64,000 nt of DNA, taken from an uncultured Crocinitomix sp. (GTDB lineage Bacteria > Bacteroidota > Bacteroidia > Flavobacteriales_D > Crocinitomicaceae). Positions within the stretch are counted from its first letter, which is position 1. Every line of letters starts with the position of its first letter. The notes beneath the pieces were generated by a model that saw only the letters and a program-made list of their open reading frames with translations, made no database searches and was not told the DNA's origin. A program made the translations under genes and the position numbers. Shown here one piece after another: positions 59,712-64,000 of this stretch. The stretch spans positions 1 to 64,000 of the forward strand of contig CAJQHR010000014.1 of NCBI GenBank assembly GCA_905478225.1, in the 5' to 3' direction.

Positions 59712-61610
59712 CTATTTAATCAGCTCTACGCTCCGATTAATAAAAGTTGTTAAATCAGCCCCTGTTAGCATGCCTTGAGACAGCATTGCCAAATCAGTAA
59801 GTTGTTTAGCAACTTTTTGTTTGTTCCCTTTTTGTTTCTTCAAAATCGATCCCACAGTGGGATGATTAGTATTCACCGTCAAATTGTACATTTCAGGAAA
59901 AGATCCAAACATGTTCATTCCGCCACTACCCATGCGCTGCTGCTCCTGCATTCTTCGCATAAATTCTGGTTGTGTAATTACAATTGGAGCTTCGGTTTCA
60001 CTCATGTTTTCGAATTGAACCGTAAATTTTTCTTTATTTACAACTTCTTCAAAAATTGGTTTCAACTTTTCTTTTTCCTCTTCGGACAGTTTAGAAGGAA
60101 TCTCAATATCCTGCTTAATTAGGTTATCTAGGGTGTCAGCATCTACTCGAGCAAATGTCACATTTTCTAACTTACTCTCCAATTGAGAAATGTAGTGCGG
60201 GGTTAATGGGCTGTCCATCAATAAAACATCATATCCTCTTTCCTCGGCTGCAGTAATGAATTGGTGATGCGCATCTTTATTATTTGCATAAAGAACAACT
60301 AACTTACCATCTTTATCGGTTTGAATTGGACGAATTTTTTCTTGATACTCTTCTAAAGTGGCATATTCGTCTTTCGTATTCTTAACTAAAGTGAATTTTT
60401 CTGCTTTAGTGTAGAATTTATCATCCGTAAGCATACCATACTCAACAAATACCTTTAAGCTATCCCATTTCGATTCAAAATCTGCACGGTCATTTTTAAA
60501 CATTCCGTTCAGCTTGTCAGCTACTTTTTTGGTGATGTGTGAAGCAATCTTCTTCACATTGCCATCTGCCTGTAAATATGAGCGCGAAACGTTCAATGGA
60601 ATGTCAGGCGAATCAATTACACCATGCAACAGTGTCAAGAATTCAGGAACAATTTCTTCAACGGAATCTGTAATAAAAACTTGATTCGAATACAACTGAA
60701 TTTTATTCTTTTGAACCTCCATTGTTTCTTTTAAACGAGGGAAATAAAGAACCCCAGTTAAATTGAACGGATAATCAACATTTAAATGAATATGAAATAA
60801 TGGATCCTCGAATGTTGCTGGATAAAGTTCACGATAGAACTTTGTATATTCTTCGTCACTTAAATCAGCTGGCGCTTTTGTCCAAACTGGATTAGGATTG
60901 TTGATGATGTTGTCAATTTCAATATCAACCTTCTTAATTTCATCATTTTCATCTTTCTCACCAGATGGATCATCTTCTTTGGTCGTCTTTGTTCCAAATT
61001 TTATTTCAACGGGTAAGAATTTGCAATATTTATTCAAAATACCACTAATACGCTCTTTTTCTAAAAATTCAACCGAATCTTCAGCAATGTGCAATACTAT
61101 TTCAGTACCTCTATCCGCCTTTTCAATGTCTGTAATTTCATATTCAGGTGTTCCGTCGCTCTCCCATTGTGCCGCTTGTGCCCCTTCTTCGTGGGATAAA
61201 GTTCTAATTTGAACTTTACTCGACACCATAAATGATGAATAGAATCCTAATCCAAAATGACCAATAATTTGTTCAGCCCCTTCTTTACCTTCATATTTTT
61301 TTACAAATTCCTCTGCTCCTGAAAATGCAATTTGATTGATGTATTTTTCAATCTCTTCCTCCGTCATTCCTATTCCGCGATCCTTAATCGTAAGAGTACC
61401 AGCTTCTTTATCCAATATCACTTCAACCTTAAGGTCTCCTAAGTCTCCTTTTACTTCTCCTGAAGCACTTAATACTTTTAATTTGCTTGTAGCATCAATT
61501 GCATTTGAAACCAATTCACGCAAAAATATTTCGTGATCACTGTATAAGAACTTTTTGATGAGTGGGAATATATTTTCCGTCTGTACGTTTACCGTTCCTT
61601 TAGTTGCCAT
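59712..61610 (-). CDS. htpG: Molecular chaperone HtpG (Hsp90)
   Basis: FLRELVSNAIDATSKL...LTIKDRGIGMTEEEIEKYINQIAFSGAEEF...GHFGLGFYSSFMV. Confidence 0.96.
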   Translation of the reverse strand: MATKGTVNVQTENIFPLIKKFLYSDHEIFLRELVSNAIDATSKLKVLSASGEVKGDLGDLKVEVILDKEAGTLTIKDRGIGMTEEEIEKYINQIAFSGAEEFVKKYEGKEGAEQIIGHFGLGFYSSFMVSSKVQIRTLSHEEGAQAAQWESDGTPEYEITDIEKADRGTEIVLHIAEDSVEFLEKERISGILNKYCKFLPVEIKFGTKTTKEDDPSGEKDENDEIKKVDIEIDNIINNPNPVWTKAPADLSDEEYTKFYRELYPATFEDPLFHIHLNVDYPFNLTGVLYFPRLKETMEVQKNKIQLYSNQVFITDSVEEIVPEFLTLLHGVIDSPDIPLNVSRSYLQADGNVKKIASHITKKVADKLNGMFKNDRADFESKWDSLKVFVEYGMLTDDKFYTKAEKFTLVKNTKDEYATLEEYQEKIRPIQTDKDGKLVVLYANNKDAHHQFITAAEERGYDVLLMDSPLTPHYISQLESKLENVTFARVDADTLDNLIKQDIEIPSKLSEEEKEKLKPIFEEVVNKEKFTVQFENMSETEAPIVITQPEFMRRMQEQQRMGSGGMNMFGSFPEMYNLTVNTNHPTVGSILKKQKGNKQKVAKQLTDLAMLSQGMLTGADLTTFINRSVELIK

Positions 61611-62066
61611 TATATAATCTTTATTTAAGTTTCTTTTCTATTGTCAATCCTTATGCCAATGACATTTTACTGACAGAATGACGGTTTGGCAATGAATCCG
61701 AGTGCCAAGTTTGCGTTATCAAAGAAATTAACTTAGCAAAACACGCCATTATTACAGCCAAACTAAATGAATATATGGTTCAACTTTTCCTTAAATCTAA
61801 CTCCCCCATCAATATCTATAGTTCGGCACAACTTTTGAATATTTGCATACTCATCACAAATTGCGTAAGTTTAATATCCCTAAAAGCGAGGTATTTATAG
61901 AATTGGCTACATATTAATTATAGGATTTTGTCTGTTTGGACAGCGCACAATTGCTCAGGAAGGTAAGCAATCGCATCTTGCTATTGGACTATTTGCTAGT
62001 GCAAATTCACATGTAATCACCTATGCCTTTGTTTCTACTCGTGATGGAAAAATTGTAAGCTCTGAA

Positions 62067-62474
62067 ATGGTGCGTAAACAAAAATTCATGTACACTGCAA
62101 TGGGATATTGGCCTGGGGTTGTTAATATGAAACGTGAAAATCTATTCATGAAAAATGATGTAGACAGCTGTTTTCTAATTGAAGACGACTACGGCAAAAT
62201 TGTTAATTATTATTGCCCCATTTTTGATTCCCTTTGGAAAGTTAGATTTTTTGAACATCCCATAGTCTATGACATGCGTGGATGGAGCAACGGAAGATAT
62301 AAGCCTTCTACAAAGCAATTGGAGTATTTATACAAAGAATATGGAATACAAAACCTATTAACTGATTATATTTACGGTGAAAATCTATATAAATTGCTTC
62401 GAGATATTCGGCAAACCTCATGGATTGTCAACTATTCTGCCTTAGCTAAAGATACGCTTGTGCAGGGGCGGTAA
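62067..62474 (+). CDS. Hypothetical protein (5' end uncertain; reading frame open upstream into signal-peptide-like sequence)
   Basis: In-frame upstream sequence IGYILIIGFCLFGQRTIAQEGKQSHLAIGLFASANSHVITYAFVSTRDGKIVSSE joins the called M. Confidence 0.5.
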   Translation: MVRKQKFMYTAMGYWPGVVNMKRENLFMKNDVDSCFLIEDDYGKIVNYYCPIFDSLWKVRFFEHPIVYDMRGWSNGRYKPSTKQLEYLYKEYGIQNLLTDYIYGENLYKLLRDIRQTSWIVNYSALAKDTLVQGR

Positions 62475-62480
62475 ATTAAT

Positions 62481-63542
62481 ATGTCACCAAAAAAGTCACC
62501 CAATAAATCGCAAATTGATCGCTTAATCGCGAACAAGAAGAAGCATGCAAACCGTCAGACACCAGACGATTTAACAGGACGCGTTTTAAACGGCGAAAAA
62601 GCCGCCTTGGCTGAAACCATTACCTTGCTTGAAAGTAAAAATGTCGATCAAAATCAAATTGGTCAAGCTATTCTAAAATCTTGTTTGCCAAAAACTGGCC
62701 GATCTATTCGAATTGGAATTACGGGTGTACCAGGAGTTGGAAAAAGCACGTTTATTGAAAGTTTTGGATCTTATCTAGTTGAAAAAGGGAAAAAAGTGGC
62801 TGTAATGGCTATTGATCCAAGTAGTGAAGTTTCCAAAGGCAGTATTTTAGGTGACAAAACACGCATGAACAATTTAGCCACGCATCCAAATGCCTTTATA
62901 CGACCCACTGCCACGAGTGGTTCGCTCGGCGGTGTGGCTCGCAAGACGCGGGAAACCATCCTTTTATGCGAAGCTGCCGATTATGAAATTATTTTGGTGG
63001 AAACTGTTGGTGTGGGACAATCTGAAACCGAAGTTCATTCAATGACGGATTTTTTCTTGCTCTTAATGCTTGCTGGTGCTGGGGACGAATTGCAAGGAAT
63101 TAAACGCGGCATTATGGAAATGGCTGACACGATCTTAATTACCAAAACGGACGGTCAAAATATTAAAAAGGCAAATTTAGCACGCGCTGAATATAAAAAT
63201 GCCCTTCACCTTTTCCCTGCAAATCCCAATGAATGGATTCCCAAGGTAGAAACTGTAAGCTCAACAGAAAACAAAGGCGTTGATAAAGTCTGGGATATTG
63301 TACAGGCATTCGAACAATTAGTCGTGAGCAATGGATGGAAGAATAAAAGAAGAGAAACACAACAGGTATATTGGATGAATGAAACAGTGAAAGATCAACT
63401 GCTTGCTGACTTCAATCAAACGGAAGGTATTCAAGCTAAAATTGATGCTAAAACCAATGAATTAAAGGTAGGAAAGATAACCTCGTATCAAGCCGCTAAC
63501 GAAATATTAGCTTATTATAAAAATGGAAAAAGACACTTTTGA
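62481..63542 (+). CDS. meaB: Methylmalonyl-CoA mutase-associated GTPase MeaB
   Basis: GITGVPGVGKSTFIESFG...VMAIDPSSEVSKGSILGDKTRM...ILVETVGVGQSE. Confidence 0.94.
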   Translation: MSPKKSPNKSQIDRLIANKKKHANRQTPDDLTGRVLNGEKAALAETITLLESKNVDQNQIGQAILKSCLPKTGRSIRIGITGVPGVGKSTFIESFGSYLVEKGKKVAVMAIDPSSEVSKGSILGDKTRMNNLATHPNAFIRPTATSGSLGGVARKTRETILLCEAADYEIILVETVGVGQSETEVHSMTDFFLLLMLAGAGDELQGIKRGIMEMADTILITKTDGQNIKKANLARAEYKNALHLFPANPNEWIPKVETVSSTENKGVDKVWDIVQAFEQLVVSNGWKNKRRETQQVYWMNETVKDQLLADFNQTEGIQAKIDAKTNELKVGKITSYQAANEILAYYKNGKRHF

Positions 63543-63741
63543 ATTAAGAAATAATGAGGAATTTGTTGAACTCAATAAAATCCTAAAACTAAAACAAATT
63601 GCCCAAACAGGTGGTCATGCAAAATTGATCATTGGAGATGGTTTGGTGCAAGTAAATGGTGAAATTGAATACCGAATCAGAAAAAAAATGCGTAAAGGTG
63701 ATCTTATTCTGGTTGAAGGTATGGAAATAGAAATTGTTTAA
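63523..63741 (+). CDS. S4-domain RNA-binding protein (YbcJ-like)
   Basis: ELNKILKLKQIAQTGGHAKLIIGDGLVQVNGEIEYRIRKKMRKGDLI. Confidence 0.85.
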   Translation: MEKDTFELRNNEEFVELNKILKLKQIAQTGGHAKLIIGDGLVQVNGEIEYRIRKKMRKGDLILVEGMEIEIV

Positions 63742-63829
63742 TTATTTTAGAAGAAGCCTTCAATAGTAGAGCATAAATGGATTACTACCGCTTTTAAAAA
63801 CGAAATAGAATTGAAAAGCCCAACATACT

Positions 63830-64000
63830 ATGGCAGCAGCATATAACGAGGATAAATTTAAACAACATATAAGAACAGTGGTCTCCGAGGCTGAAGGTGA
63901 TTCTTTAACAGAACGTCCATTAACATTAGACGAGTTGAGAGAGTTAGCCATTAGCATGGGCATGTCTGAGGAAGAATGGGATGCTTTACAGAACAAAGCG
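63830..64000 (+). CDS. N-terminus of a conserved (TPR-type?) protein running off the window
   Basis: MAAAYNEDKFKQHIRTVVSEAEGDSLTERPLTLDELRELAISMGMSEEEWDALQNKA... Confidence 0.5.
   Translation, partial: MAAAYNEDKFKQHIRTVVSEAEGDSLTERPLTLDELRELAISMGMSEEEWDALQNKA

Overview
The window looks chromosomal, from a Bacteroidetes (Flavobacteriia-like) bacterium. Supporting evidence: AT-rich DNA, several T9SS type A sorting domains, SprB-type repeats, a PorE-like OmpA/TPR protein, a short SigA-type RpoD and DUF5686/DUF6340 proteins. Most of it is ordinary housekeeping sequence: rpoD, msbA-like ABC exporter, rpmH, purK/purE, aroQ, xerD, ribD, dnaB, lipA, two M1 and two M16 peptidases, two POT transporters, ACMSD-like amidohydrolase, paaG/paaH-like pair, MBOAT/SGNH pair, ogt, htpG, meaB. 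The left edge (1-760) is a small accessory patch: an IS1595-type transposase C-terminus, a DUF5681 protein and an orphan DUF1566/FISUMP-like C-terminus. I found no CRISPR array, rRNA, tRNA or obvious multi-gene defence island. The items most worth a second look were read from DNA outside the supplied ORF calls. (1) A 164-bp imperfect palindrome at 52982-53145 with near-identical 18-bp ends, a candidate 4-bp target duplication (ATTT) and a nested hairpin; it looks like a MITE or non-autonomous element. (2) A broken RLIG1/DUF5565-type RNA ligase at 50010-50568, whose KxDG catalytic motif lies upstream of the called ORF behind a TGA and a 1-nt frameshift. (3) A run of other disrupted genes (S8 protease, alpha/beta hydrolase, small membrane protein, T9SS protein, SDR remnant, 5'-truncated glycine-rich T9SS protein). 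(4) A DnaB whose C-terminus resembles the SSB acidic tip. I cannot confirm a previously undescribed system; the 164-bp element is the best candidate for something unannotated. All family names come from reading the translations, with no database search.
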